Part shown: positions 37,663 through 46,374 of the stretch, piece after piece | Numbering within the stretch: position 1 is the stretch's first letter | Layout: every line of letters begins with the position of its first letter | The notes under the pieces: model-generated | The model's database searches: none | What the model was told of the DNA's origin: nothing | Seen by the model: only the letters and a program-made list of their open reading frames with translations | Origin: Chitinophaga horti | GTDB lineage: Bacteria > Bacteroidota > Bacteroidia > Chitinophagales > Chitinophagaceae | Direction: 5' to 3' | Length of the DNA stretch: 61,989 nt | Assembly: GCF_022867795.2 (NCBI RefSeq) | Contig: NZ_CP107006.1 | Coordinates: 6,247,501-6,309,489 of the forward strand | Made by a program: the position numbers and the translations under genes

Positions 37663-39360
37663 CTACTGCCGGATGTCGATCACCTTTAGTTGTAATGACA
37701 CCGCACCATTCCATTCATTTTCTTCCACGGTAAACACGATATCAAACGGGCGTTTGCTCGTAATGATCGGGAACTTATCTGCCATAAAGAAGCCGATGCC
37801 CGAAAACACAGGGCCTGAGCGTTGCTTTACGGAAAGTTTGATATGCTCATCTTTCACAATGCGCGAGTATCCTGTATCCACTACATTTCTCGCCATAAAA
37901 ACAGGACGGAGGTTTTCTGGTCCGAGCGGCTCAAACTGTTTCAGGATATTGAAGAAGGCAGGGGTTATATCTGCAAAACTAATTTCTGTATCGATCACGA
38001 TTTCCGGTATCAGCAGCTCCGGGTCGATGGTAGAAGATACCACCTCTTCAAAACGCTCCTGGAAAGCTTTTACATTTTCCGGCTTCAACGTCATACCAGC
38101 CGCATAAAAGTGTCCGCCATAATTTTCGAGCAGGTCTTTACAGCGGTGAATGGCCTCGTACACGTTGAATCCTGATACTGAACGCGCCGAGCCCGCCACT
38201 TTATCATTGGATTGCGTGAGGATGATCGTTGGGCGATAATAGTATTTATCGATAAGGCGGGAGGCGACGATGCCTACCACTCCCTTGTGCCAGTGCGGTT
38301 GAAACAATACGGTGGATTTACGCGCCAGCTGCGTGTCGTCACCCTGTATGAGTAACACCGCTTCCTGCGTAATTGTCATATCAATTTCTTTGCGGTCGAA
38401 GTTGTCAGCATGCAGCACTTCAGCGATCTCCATGGCCCTATCAAAGTCCTTTTCGATGAAGAGGTTCACGGCTTTACGGGCATCGTCCATACGGCCGGCG
38501 GCGTTTACCCGCGGCGCGATCACGAACACCAGGTTGGAGGTCGTCAGTTTTTCTTTGAGTCCGCTGAGTTGTACCAGCGAGCGTATCGCCGGGATGGGGT
38601 CTTCGTTTACCTTTTTAATGCCATAGAACGCGAGTACCCGGTTTTCGCCCGTTATAGGGACAATATCCGCAGCAATGCTCGTAGCCACGAGATCGAGGTA
38701 GCGGTACACCGATTCCATGGGCATGCCACGCTTTTGCGCCAGCGCCATGATCATCTTAAACCCGATACCACAACCGCTCAGTTCCTTGTAAGGGTAGGGG
38801 CAGTCATGTTGTTTCGGGTTGAGGATCGCTACAGCCTCGGGCAAAACAGCATCCGGCAGGTGGTGATCACAAATGATAAAGTCGATACCTTTTGATTTGG
38901 CGTAGGCGATCAGCTCTACCGATTTAATACCACAGTCGAGTGCGACGATGAGTCCGAAGTCGTTTTCAATCGCATAATCGATGCCTTGTTGAGATATGCC
39001 ATAACCTTCGCGGTAGCGATGAGGGAGGTAAAACTCTATATTGCTATAAATAGATTCGAGGAACGTGTACACCGTGGCTACGGCCGTGGTGCCATCTACG
39101 TCATAGTCGCCGTAGACCATAATTTTTTCGCGTCGGAAGAAGGCGAGTTCGAGGCGTGAGATGGCCGCGTCCATGTCTTTCATCAGCCAGGGATCGATAA
39201 GGTCATCGAGGGTAGGGCGGAAGAATCGTTTAGCAGCATCAAAGGTAAGGATGCCGCGCTGTACGAGCAGCCGGCAAAGCAGGGGATGAATGCGTAATGC
39301 AGCCTGAAGCGACCGTTCGGGCCCCGGTTGATATTTCTTTACTGTCCAACGTTTCTGCAT
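37663..39360 (-). CDS. recJ: Single-stranded-DNA-specific exonuclease RecJ
   Basis: A 565-residue DHH-family 5'-3' exonuclease. Catalytic motifs are YGDYDVDG (83-90) and DHH (165-167), with the DHHA1/OB region at the C-terminus. It acts in recombinational repair and mismatch-repair excision. ATG 39360 is chosen; a TTG 15 bases upstream gives five extra residues and overlaps the gap to the prenyltransferase gene. The polyprenyl synthase stop is 17 bp upstream, so they form an operon. Length is normal (~570). Confidence 0.95.
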   Translation of the reverse strand: MQKRWTVKKYQPGPERSLQAALRIHPLLCRLLVQRGILTFDAAKRFFRPTLDDLIDPWLMKDMDAAISRLELAFFRREKIMVYGDYDVDGTTAVATVYTFLESIYSNIEFYLPHRYREGYGISQQGIDYAIENDFGLIVALDCGIKSVELIAYAKSKGIDFIICDHHLPDAVLPEAVAILNPKQHDCPYPYKELSGCGIGFKMIMALAQKRGMPMESVYRYLDLVATSIAADIVPITGENRVLAFYGIKKVNEDPIPAIRSLVQLSGLKEKLTTSNLVFVIAPRVNAAGRMDDARKAVNLFIEKDFDRAMEIAEVLHADNFDRKEIDMTITQEAVLLIQGDDTQLARKSTVLFQPHWHKGVVGIVASRLIDKYYYRPTIILTQSNDKVAGSARSVSGFNVYEAIHRCKDLLENYGGHFYAAGMTLKPENVKAFQERFEEVVSSTIDPELLIPEIVIDTEISFADITPAFFNILKQFEPLGPENLRPVFMARNVVDTGYSRIVKDEHIKLSVKQRSGPVFSGIGFFMADKFPIITSKRPFDIVFTVEENEWNGAVSLQLKVIDIRQ

Positions 39361-39377
39361 GAAAAATGCTTGCAATT

Positions 39378-40343
39378 TTAGAAAGTGCGGTCGGTTGTAT
39401 ACCGCACTAATGATTCCAGGCCACTCCGGATTTCATTGTCTGGCAGTTGATGTAAGATCGCTAACGCTTCATCACGATATTGCAACATTTTCTCCTGGGC
39501 ATAGGCGATGCCGCCGCTTTTGGTCACGAGCGCAATCACGTGCGCCACTTTGTCTTTGTCGGTGTTGTGATTTTTGACAATGTTGATGATCTGCTTACGT
39601 GTGTCCGGGTCGGCATGTTGTAGTGTATAGATGAGGGGGAGTGTCATTTTTTTCTCCCTGATATCAATACCTGTAGGTTTGCCGATGTTGGCGGTCCCGT
39701 AATCGAAAAGGTCGTCTTTGATCTGGAAGGCAACGCCTACCTTTTCGCCGAACTGGTGCATGCGTGCCGTTGCTTCTTCATCGCCACTGGCGCTCCAGGC
39801 TCCTGCTGCACAGGCGGCTGCGAGGAGGGAGGCCGTTTTACGGCGGATGATATCGAAATAGACATCTTCCTTGATGTTGAGCCTGCGGGCTTTTTCCATC
39901 TGCAGCAGTTCGCCTTCACTCATCTCCCGCACCGCTTCGGTCAAAATCTCCAGCGTACGGAAGTCCTTGTTATTTAAAGATAATAAAAGTCCTTTAGAAA
40001 GCAGGTAGTCGCCGACTAAAACGGCAATTTTATTCTTCCACAGGGCATTCACGGAAAAAAAACCACGCCTTTCGAGTGAGTCGTCTACTACGTCGTCATG
40101 TACCAGGGAGGCAGTGTGCAATAATTCCACAAGAGATGCTGCCCTGAATGAACTTTCTTCGATCTTATCTGTAAATAATCTGGCGGAAAGTAACACGAAC
40201 ATGGGACGGATCTGTTTCCCCTTGCGCTTCACGATATAATGCATGATCCTGTCCAGCAGCGGCACATGGCTCTTCACTGAGTCCGCAAACTTGCTCTCAA
40301 AATCGTGTAATTCCTTCCTGATCAGATATTTAATTTCCTCCAT
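39378..40343 (-). CDS. Polyprenyl synthetase (trans-type, octaprenyl/solanesyl-like)
   Basis: A 321-residue trans-isoprenyl diphosphate synthase. Conserved GKQIRP (42-47), the first Asp-rich motif DDVVD (83-87), RRKTASL (167-173) and the second Asp-rich motif DDLFD (210-214) are present. It extends isoprenyl diphosphate chains, probably the menaquinone side chain. Residues before the first DDxxD that decide chain length are Leu/His/Thr/Ala/Ser type, so a long product is likely, but I cannot fix the length. It leads the operon with recJ; no promoter with a good -7 is visible. Confidence 0.9.
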   Translation of the reverse strand: MEEIKYLIRKELHDFESKFADSVKSHVPLLDRIMHYIVKRKGKQIRPMFVLLSARLFTDKIEESSFRAASLVELLHTASLVHDDVVDDSLERRGFFSVNALWKNKIAVLVGDYLLSKGLLLSLNNKDFRTLEILTEAVREMSEGELLQMEKARRLNIKEDVYFDIIRRKTASLLAAACAAGAWSASGDEEATARMHQFGEKVGVAFQIKDDLFDYGTANIGKPTGIDIREKKMTLPLIYTLQHADPDTRKQIINIVKNHNTDKDKVAHVIALVTKSGGIAYAQEKMLQYRDEALAILHQLPDNEIRSGLESLVRYTTDRTF

Positions 40344-40503
40344 TTGTTAAAAGAAAAAAGGATTGCTAAGCTATGCTTAAAATATTACATTTCGATAAAT
40401 TGGCCCCGAATTTGCTAATAATGCTGAAATTGCGATGCCTTATAACATTGAATAATACTTAATTTTGAGGCAGTTATCAATGAAAATAAAATCGCAATAA
40501 AAA

Positions 40504-40534
40504 TTTGTATATTCATTAAGGATTTTTACCTTTG
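40504..40534 (+). promoter_or_regulatory. Promoter of the OmpA-like gene
   Basis: TTTG at 40504-40507, a 19-bp spacer and TACCTTTG at 40527-40534 give a full consensus match. The leader to the ATG at 40593 is about 50 nt and very A-rich. Confidence 0.85.
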
Positions 40535-40592
40535 CTTGGTAAAAAACGAGTTAATAATAAATTTTTAACAGTTTTTAAATAAAAAAACAATT

Positions 40593-42140
40593 ATGGCAAG
40601 CAAAAAGTACTTATTACTGGCAGGTGCTATGAGCCTTCTGGCGTCTACCAGTTTTGCGCAAGTTAAGCCCAACCTGGACGTTCTGGACTCTTCCAAAGTA
40701 GCCCCGTCCAAAATGGCGCAATTTAACGCATTCAAAAATCATCAGTCTGATTATCCTGCAAAACCAAGGGATATGTGGGAACTCGGTTTCCATGGTGGTT
40801 ACCACATGATTATCGGTGACGTTTCTTCCCGCCCAGGTTTTGGTGGTGGTCTGTCAATCAGAAAATCACTGGGTCACATTTTCTCTATCCGTGGTGAGTA
40901 CACTGGTTCTTTCGACTACGGTATGGACTACAAAATGCGTCCAATGACTGCCAGCACTGTTGGCGGTAACCCATGGGCTGCTACAGCTGCTGCTAACGGC
41001 GGTATGATCGTAGCTAACTACAAAACAGCTACTCACCAGCTGTCTTTGAACATGATCGCTTCTCTGAGCAACATGCTGTTCTATAAATCACAGCCTAAAG
41101 TAAACTGGTATGTATTCCTGGGTTACGGTATCATGGCTGCTGACGTTGACGTTGATGCACTGGATGGTGGCGCAGCGTATGACTACTCTACAGTAGACTT
41201 CACTGGCAAACGTAAAGACATCAAAAAACGCCTGAAAGATTTCCATGACGGCGATTACGAGCAAAATGCTCCTTCACAGGGTAACCGCGTTACCATCGGT
41301 CGTAACGATGACAACCAACTCCTGCGTCATGCGCTGGAAACTGGTACCGGTATCTCCTTCAAAGTTTCTAAACGCTTCAACATTGGCGTAGAGAACAAAA
41401 TCACTTTACCATTCGATGATTATCTGGACGGCTACTTCGGTGGTGCTTCTGACCAGAATAAAGACTTCATCAACTACACCAGCCTGCGTCTGAACTTCAA
41501 CCTGGGTAACTCAACTAAACGTGTTGAACCACTCTGGTGGCTGAATCCTTTGGATTTCGTGTACAACGAGCTGACTGCTCCTAAACGCATGAAACTGCCT
41601 ACCCCAGTTCTGCCTGATGCTGACGGCGACGGTGTAACTGACCAGTTCGATCGCGAGCCTAACACTCCAGCTGGTGCTCCAGTTGACGTGAACGGTGTTG
41701 CTAAAGATACTGACGGTGACGGTGTTCCTGACTACAAAGACAAACAGCTGATCACTCCAACTTACTGCTTCCCAGTTGACGCAGACGGTGTTGGTAAATG
41801 CCCAGATCCTGAGTGCTGCAAAAACATCCCAGCAAACACTTGCGCTACCCTGGTTCTGCCTAGCGTATCTTTCAAAGGTTCTTCTACCAAAGTTAGCAGC
41901 GACAACGAAGCTATCCTGGCAAGCATCGCAGCTTCCCTGAAAGCTAACCCTTCCTGCAACGTTCTGGTAACAGGCCACGCTGGTGAGAAAGCTAAAAAAG
42001 GTGGTGTTGACCTGAGCTCCCGCCGTGTTGACGCTGTAGTTGACTACCTGGCTGACAAGCAAGGTATCGATCGCGGTCGCTTCATCAAACAAAACACTCC
42101 TGGTGATGCTGGTACTGTTGACTTAGCTCCTGCTAACTAA
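40593..42140 (+). CDS. OmpA family outer-membrane protein with TSP3 repeats
   Basis: A 515-residue protein with a signal peptide ending TSFAQ (near residue 23), an N-terminal beta-barrel domain (to about 330), a calcium-binding thrombospondin-3 linker (DADGDGVTDQFDREPNTPAG, then DTDGDGVPDYKDK) and a C-terminal OmpA peptidoglycan-binding domain. The latter contains the SSRRVDAVVDYLADKQGIDRGRF-type motif. It is likely an abundant outer-membrane structural protein; the strong consensus promoter and Ala/Ala-rich simple codon use agree with high expression. A terminator follows 26 bp downstream. Confidence 0.93.
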   Translation: MASKKYLLLAGAMSLLASTSFAQVKPNLDVLDSSKVAPSKMAQFNAFKNHQSDYPAKPRDMWELGFHGGYHMIIGDVSSRPGFGGGLSIRKSLGHIFSIRGEYTGSFDYGMDYKMRPMTASTVGGNPWAATAAANGGMIVANYKTATHQLSLNMIASLSNMLFYKSQPKVNWYVFLGYGIMAADVDVDALDGGAAYDYSTVDFTGKRKDIKKRLKDFHDGDYEQNAPSQGNRVTIGRNDDNQLLRHALETGTGISFKVSKRFNIGVENKITLPFDDYLDGYFGGASDQNKDFINYTSLRLNFNLGNSTKRVEPLWWLNPLDFVYNELTAPKRMKLPTPVLPDADGDGVTDQFDREPNTPAGAPVDVNGVAKDTDGDGVPDYKDKQLITPTYCFPVDADGVGKCPDPECCKNIPANTCATLVLPSVSFKGSSTKVSSDNEAILASIAASLKANPSCNVLVTGHAGEKAKKGGVDLSSRRVDAVVDYLADKQGIDRGRFIKQNTPGDAGTVDLAPAN

Positions 42141-42166
42141 ACTTACCTCATACCGGTAAAATATCT

Positions 42167-42200
42167 GAACAGGCTGCCAATCGGTAGCCTGTTCTTTTTT
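42167..42200 (+). terminator. Terminator of the OmpA-like gene
   Basis: Stem GAACAGGCTGCC / GGTAGCCTGTTC with loop AATC and T6. Confidence 0.88.
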
Positions 42201-42233
42201 AAGTAGGTATTTCCCTATCTGCTTTTTTCCTCC

Positions 42234-42241
42234 TACATTTG
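42234..42241 (+). promoter_or_regulatory. Predicted -7 element of kup
   Basis: TACATTTG lies ~22 bp before the GTG start; the -33 box is poor. The leader would be only about 15 nt. Confidence 0.4.
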
Positions 42242-42262
42242 ACATGCCTTTAATTATTAAGT

Positions 42263-44212
42263 GTGTTAAAGAATTTCAACAAAGTTACACTGGCCGGCCT
42301 CGTCGTTGCACTGGGCATTATTTACGGCGACATCGGTACCTCACCACTTTACGTTTTTAAGGCCATCCTGGCTGACAACGAAGTATCAGAACATTTGATC
42401 ATAGGGGCTATCTCCTGCATCATATGGACACTCACTTTACAAACCACCGTTAAGTACGTTATTCTCACCCTCAAGGCCGATAACAAGGGTGAAGGCGGCA
42501 TCTTTTCGCTCTACGCACTGGTCCGACGGCATGGCCGGTGGACGGTCGTACTGGGAATGATCGGGGGCGCTGCATTGCTGGCTGATGGTATCATTACACC
42601 ACCCATCACTGTGTCTTCGGCGATAGAAGGTTTACGAACGCTGCCCATCTTTAAAGACCTACACCAGATCACCATTGTTAAAATCGTTATCGCGATCATC
42701 GTCCTGATGTTCGTCGCACAACAATTCGGAACGACCACCATTGGTAAGTTATTTGGCCCCATTATGTTATTGTGGTTCGGTATGCTGGGTATACTTGGCA
42801 TCAGCCATATCGGTAACGACCTCTCAGTATTAAAGGCGTTTAACCCTTACTACGGCCTGCAATTACTTATGACTTACAAATCCGGCTTCCTGATATTAGG
42901 TGCCGTGTTTCTTTGTACTACGGGGGCGGAAGCTTTGTATTCCGACCTTGGACACTGTGGGCGCGGCAACATCCGCGTATCCTGGATATTTGTGAAGGCT
43001 TGTCTCATCCTCAATTACCTCGGCCAGGGCGCCTGGTTATTAAACCATGAAGGCAGCACGATCCCTAAAGACCAGAATCCGTTCTTTATGATCATGCCCG
43101 AATGGTTCGTGATCTTTGGTGTGGTCATCGCTACTATGGCTTCGGTAATTGCCAGTCAGGCCCTGATCTCTGGTTCGTTCACGCTTATTTCTGAAGCAAT
43201 GCGCCTGAACCTGTGGCCTAAACTGAAAGTGAACTATCCGACCGAGCAACGTGGTCAGCTTTATATCCCCGGCATCAACTGGCTCTTACTTGCAGGTTGT
43301 GTGTCCGTTGTATTATACTTCAAAGAATCATCGGAAATGGAGGCGGCATATGGCCTGTCGATTACGATCTGTATGCTAATGACGTCCTGCCTGTTCGCAT
43401 TTTATTTGTATACCCGGCGGGTCTCGCGGGCCTGGGTGGCGGTATACCTGCTGGTGTATCTGACTATCGAGTTCTCGTTCCTGCTGGCCAACGTGGTTAA
43501 GTTCATGCATGGCGGTTATGTAACCGTGATCGTTGGCGGCCTGCTTTTCCTCGTGATGTTCGTATGGTTCAGGTCACGTAAGATCAAAAACCGTTACGTA
43601 GAGTTCGTGAAATTGGAAGATTACCTGCCCATCCTGCAGGAGTTGAGCAATGATACCACGATCCCGAAGTTTGCCACGCACCTCGTATACATGAGCAGCG
43701 CAGACAATCCGAAGGAAATTGAACATAAGATCCTTTATTCCATTCTCAATAAGAAGCCGAAACGTGCAGATATTTACTGGTTTGTACACGTGGATGTGGT
43801 GGACGAGCCTTACCTGAGCGAGTACTCTGTACAAACGATCATCCCGAATGAAGTGATTCGCGTAGAGTTCCGCCTTGGATTTAGGGTGGAGCAGCGTATT
43901 AACCTGATGTTCCGCATGGTAGTGGAGAATATGGTGCGTAATAAGGAGGTGAACATCACCAGCCGGTACGAGTCACTGAGTAAAAACAACGTAGTAGGCG
44001 ATTTCCAGTTCATAGTGATGGAGAAATTCCTTTCGCATGATAATGACCTGCCGCTGCATGAGAGGCTCGTCATGAGGCTGTATTTCATTCTTAAGAAGAT
44101 ATCTCTTTCGGAGGAGCGGGGCTTTGGTCTTGACTCCAGTTATGTAACGATCGAGAAGTTCCCGCTGGTGGTAGCGCCGGTGACTAACCTGCAGCTGCGG
44201 CGTACGAATTAA
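42263..44212 (+). CDS. kup: Potassium transporter Kup
   Basis: A 649-residue Kup/HAK/KT potassium uptake protein, a K+-proton symporter of the inner membrane. The N-terminal YGDIGTSPLY (21-30) is the family hallmark, followed by about 12 membrane helices (to ~430) and a large cytoplasmic C-terminal domain. The Arg/Lys-rich KNRYVEFVKLEDY region begins that domain. The start is GTG 42263. The C-terminus ends LQLRRTN after the usual domain. Length is typical (~630). Two tandem terminators follow. Confidence 0.94.
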   Translation: MLKNFNKVTLAGLVVALGIIYGDIGTSPLYVFKAILADNEVSEHLIIGAISCIIWTLTLQTTVKYVILTLKADNKGEGGIFSLYALVRRHGRWTVVLGMIGGAALLADGIITPPITVSSAIEGLRTLPIFKDLHQITIVKIVIAIIVLMFVAQQFGTTTIGKLFGPIMLLWFGMLGILGISHIGNDLSVLKAFNPYYGLQLLMTYKSGFLILGAVFLCTTGAEALYSDLGHCGRGNIRVSWIFVKACLILNYLGQGAWLLNHEGSTIPKDQNPFFMIMPEWFVIFGVVIATMASVIASQALISGSFTLISEAMRLNLWPKLKVNYPTEQRGQLYIPGINWLLLAGCVSVVLYFKESSEMEAAYGLSITICMLMTSCLFAFYLYTRRVSRAWVAVYLLVYLTIEFSFLLANVVKFMHGGYVTVIVGGLLFLVMFVWFRSRKIKNRYVEFVKLEDYLPILQELSNDTTIPKFATHLVYMSSADNPKEIEHKILYSILNKKPKRADIYWFVHVDVVDEPYLSEYSVQTIIPNEVIRVEFRLGFRVEQRINLMFRMVVENMVRNKEVNITSRYESLSKNNVVGDFQFIVMEKFLSHDNDLPLHERLVMRLYFILKKISLSEERGFGLDSSYVTIEKFPLVVAPVTNLQLRRTN

Positions 44213-44233
44213 GTATAATCATACTACAGATAG

Positions 44234-44265
44234 AAAAGTCCTTCGCCAGTCGCGAAGGACTTTTT
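44234..44265 (+). terminator. Terminator 1 of kup
   Basis: Stem AAGTCCTTCG / CGAAGGACTT with a short loop and TTTTT. Confidence 0.82.
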
Positions 44266-44287
44266 ATTTGAGCGCATGTTATCAATG

Positions 44288-44321
44288 AAAAAGTCCTTCG
44301 AAGAGTCGAAGGACTTTTTTT
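44288..44321. terminator. Terminator 2, same stem sequence
   Basis: The same AAAAAGTCCTTCG / CGAAGGACTTTTT stem reappears ~54 bp downstream. A runs on the left and T runs on the right let it also stop minus-strand transcription from ftsZ. Confidence 0.8.
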
Positions 44322-44324
44322 AAC

Positions 44325-44582
44325 ACAACTAAAAAAACAATCAAAAACTTAAAAAGAATGCTTGCTATCATCGGGCGTTTCCCTGTCTGTATCCGCGAAC
44401 CAATGGTCTTCGGTGAGGGCGGGCATCCGAACGGTGGTATATCGCCTTTTGATATTGATGCGAGCCGGCTTGCCTGCAACTCGTTCCAATGGGGCGGGTC
44501 TACCTTCTATGATCTGGTCTCTGCCTGTCAAAAGGCGCCGGCTTGCCTTCGGCGCGCTTTCTGAAGTGGCAAAGTGATTCGT
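44325..44582. other. kup-ftsZ intergenic region
   Basis: About 250 bp. It holds a minus-strand hairpin (GCGCCG/CGGCGC near 44534-44555) followed on the minus strand by CTTTT, a likely ftsZ terminator. The small ORFs on both strands (60-70 residues) overlap one another and start with weak codons; I do not support any. Confidence 0.5.
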
Positions 44583-46328
44583 TCAATCAGGTTTTTTACC
44601 GTCGAGGAAGGTGTTGATCGTATTGATCTCTACCTGGTCGTTACCATTATCGCCAACGGAGTAGCCGGAATAGAACTGCTCTGCGGAACCGGCGCCATTG
44701 TCCAGGTTAATGTTACGGCGCAGGTAAGCGGGTACGTTTTCTATTTCGGTGTTGTTATCCATCGTTTTTACGTTGAAGCTGATGCTGCGCAGCTTCGCGA
44801 TCCTTTCGGCCTGTTTGCGTTTCTGCTCCTCCAGCTGCTCTTCTACCTGTGAAGGTGAGAATTGCGGTACCTGAGGTTCCGGTGCAACGGGTTCATCTTC
44901 CCTGAACACCATTTTCATTTCCGGCTCATCTTTCGTTTGACCGGGAATGTTAGGTTCGGAGTAAATGTTGGTTGGCCTGGACAGGTAGCTGCCGCCTGTA
45001 GGCATGTGCACCTGCTGCTGCTGTTGTTGCTGCTGCGGGGTGATTACATTAATACTGTTGGACGCAGGCGCCTGTTGTGGCGTTGGTTGCGGCACTGGCA
45101 GTGGCTCTATGTTCAGCGTAAATGTTTGTCTTTCCTCCTGAATAGGCGTAGGCGTTACAAAAGATGCTGGTGTAGCCGGGTGATTAATAATCGGTTCTAC
45201 CAGGCGTGGAGCCATCACATCCTCTGGTTCTGTAAAGAGGGTGCCCTGGTTCTGCGCGCTCATTTTTTTCTCTTCGCCGTCACGTCCCAGGTGCAATACG
45301 ATCTTCGGCTCTTCCTTTGGTCCGGCAGGAGCTTCAGTTGTTTGCTTCTGAGGCTGGATAGGCTTTTGCTCAAAGCCGGTAGCGATGATCGTTACGCCCA
45401 GTTTACGATCCAGCGTATGGTCGTAACCCACACCAAGGATCACGTCGCAATCCTCGCCGGCCATGCTTTGCACGTAGGCCTGGATTACGTCCATCTCATC
45501 CAGTGTATGTTCAAACTCTCCTTCGGAAGAGGAGATGTTGATCAGAATCCATTTAGCGCCTTTGATATCGTTATCGTTCAGCAGCGGAGAAGTGAGTGCT
45601 TCTTCGATGGCGATCTGTGCACGGTTATCACCTTCGGCAGTGGCTGCGCCCAGGATGGCTACACCGCCGTTGCGCATTACGGTACAAACGTCCGCAAAGT
45701 CAACGTTGATCTGGCCGGTGCTATTGATCACATCTGTAATACACTTAGCCGCTGTGGCGAGTACATTATCTGCTTTTTCGAATGCTGCCTTGAACTTCAG
45801 GTCGCCAAACTTCTGGCGCAACTTATCGTTCGAAATGATCAGCAGCGTATCTACGTTTTCTTTCAGCCTGTTGATGCCTTCTTCGGCCTGCGTCATCCTC
45901 TTTTTACCTTCGTAGGAGAAGGGTGTGGTCACAATGCCCACGGTGAGGATGCCCAGTTCTTTACAGATGCGTGCAATGATGGGGGCACCGCCTGTACCGG
46001 TACCACCGCCCATACCGGCAGTGATGAAGGCCATCTTTGTATTTACTTCCAATATCTTCTTCAGCTCTTCGAAGGATTCCTCCGTAGCCTGCTCGCCGAT
46101 TTTGGGATTGGCGCCTGCTCCCAGGCCCTGTGTTAAATGCGGACCCAGTTGAACCTTGTTAGGCACGGGGCTGTTTGCGATAGCCTGTGCATCGGTATTG
46201 CAGATGATAAAATTCACCCCTTCAATGCGCTGGCTATACATATGATTCACCGCATTGCTTCCTCCGCCACCAATGCCTATTACTTTGATGATAGAAGACT
46301 TCTCTTTTGGAAGATCAAAATGTATCAT
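44583..46328 (-). CDS. ftsZ: Cell division protein FtsZ
   Basis: A 581-residue tubulin-like GTPase that forms the Z ring. The signature GGGTGTG is at residues 107-113 and the N-terminal GGGGSNAV at 20-27. The globular domain ends near 325; a long disordered linker of about 230 residues follows, with a run of eight Gln around residue 437, Pro-rich stretches and a charged helix before the conserved C-terminal VPAYLRRNINLD and a short tail (...FLDGKKPD). E. coli FtsZ is only 383 residues. Its gene ends the dcw cluster, 46 bp after ftsA. Confidence 0.96.
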   Translation of the reverse strand: MIHFDLPKEKSSIIKVIGIGGGGSNAVNHMYSQRIEGVNFIICNTDAQAIANSPVPNKVQLGPHLTQGLGAGANPKIGEQATEESFEELKKILEVNTKMAFITAGMGGGTGTGGAPIIARICKELGILTVGIVTTPFSYEGKKRMTQAEEGINRLKENVDTLLIISNDKLRQKFGDLKFKAAFEKADNVLATAAKCITDVINSTGQINVDFADVCTVMRNGGVAILGAATAEGDNRAQIAIEEALTSPLLNDNDIKGAKWILINISSSEGEFEHTLDEMDVIQAYVQSMAGEDCDVILGVGYDHTLDRKLGVTIIATGFEQKPIQPQKQTTEAPAGPKEEPKIVLHLGRDGEEKKMSAQNQGTLFTEPEDVMAPRLVEPIINHPATPASFVTPTPIQEERQTFTLNIEPLPVPQPTPQQAPASNSINVITPQQQQQQQQVHMPTGGSYLSRPTNIYSEPNIPGQTKDEPEMKMVFREDEPVAPEPQVPQFSPSQVEEQLEEQKRKQAERIAKLRSISFNVKTMDNNTEIENVPAYLRRNINLDNGAGSAEQFYSGYSVGDNGNDQVEINTINTFLDGKKPD

Positions 46329-46374
46329 GACTCTTTCTCTTTATTGGGTTAGTTATTCGGTTACTGATTTGGGG

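Noticed and set aside
44349..44564. Small ORFs between kup and ftsZ
   Set aside because: Overlapping on both strands, weak start codons, and they run across terminator hairpins.
44862..46136. 424-codon antisense ORF opposite ftsZ
   Set aside because: Shadow of ftsZ; Cys/Leu/Arg-rich, no motif and no signal for expression.
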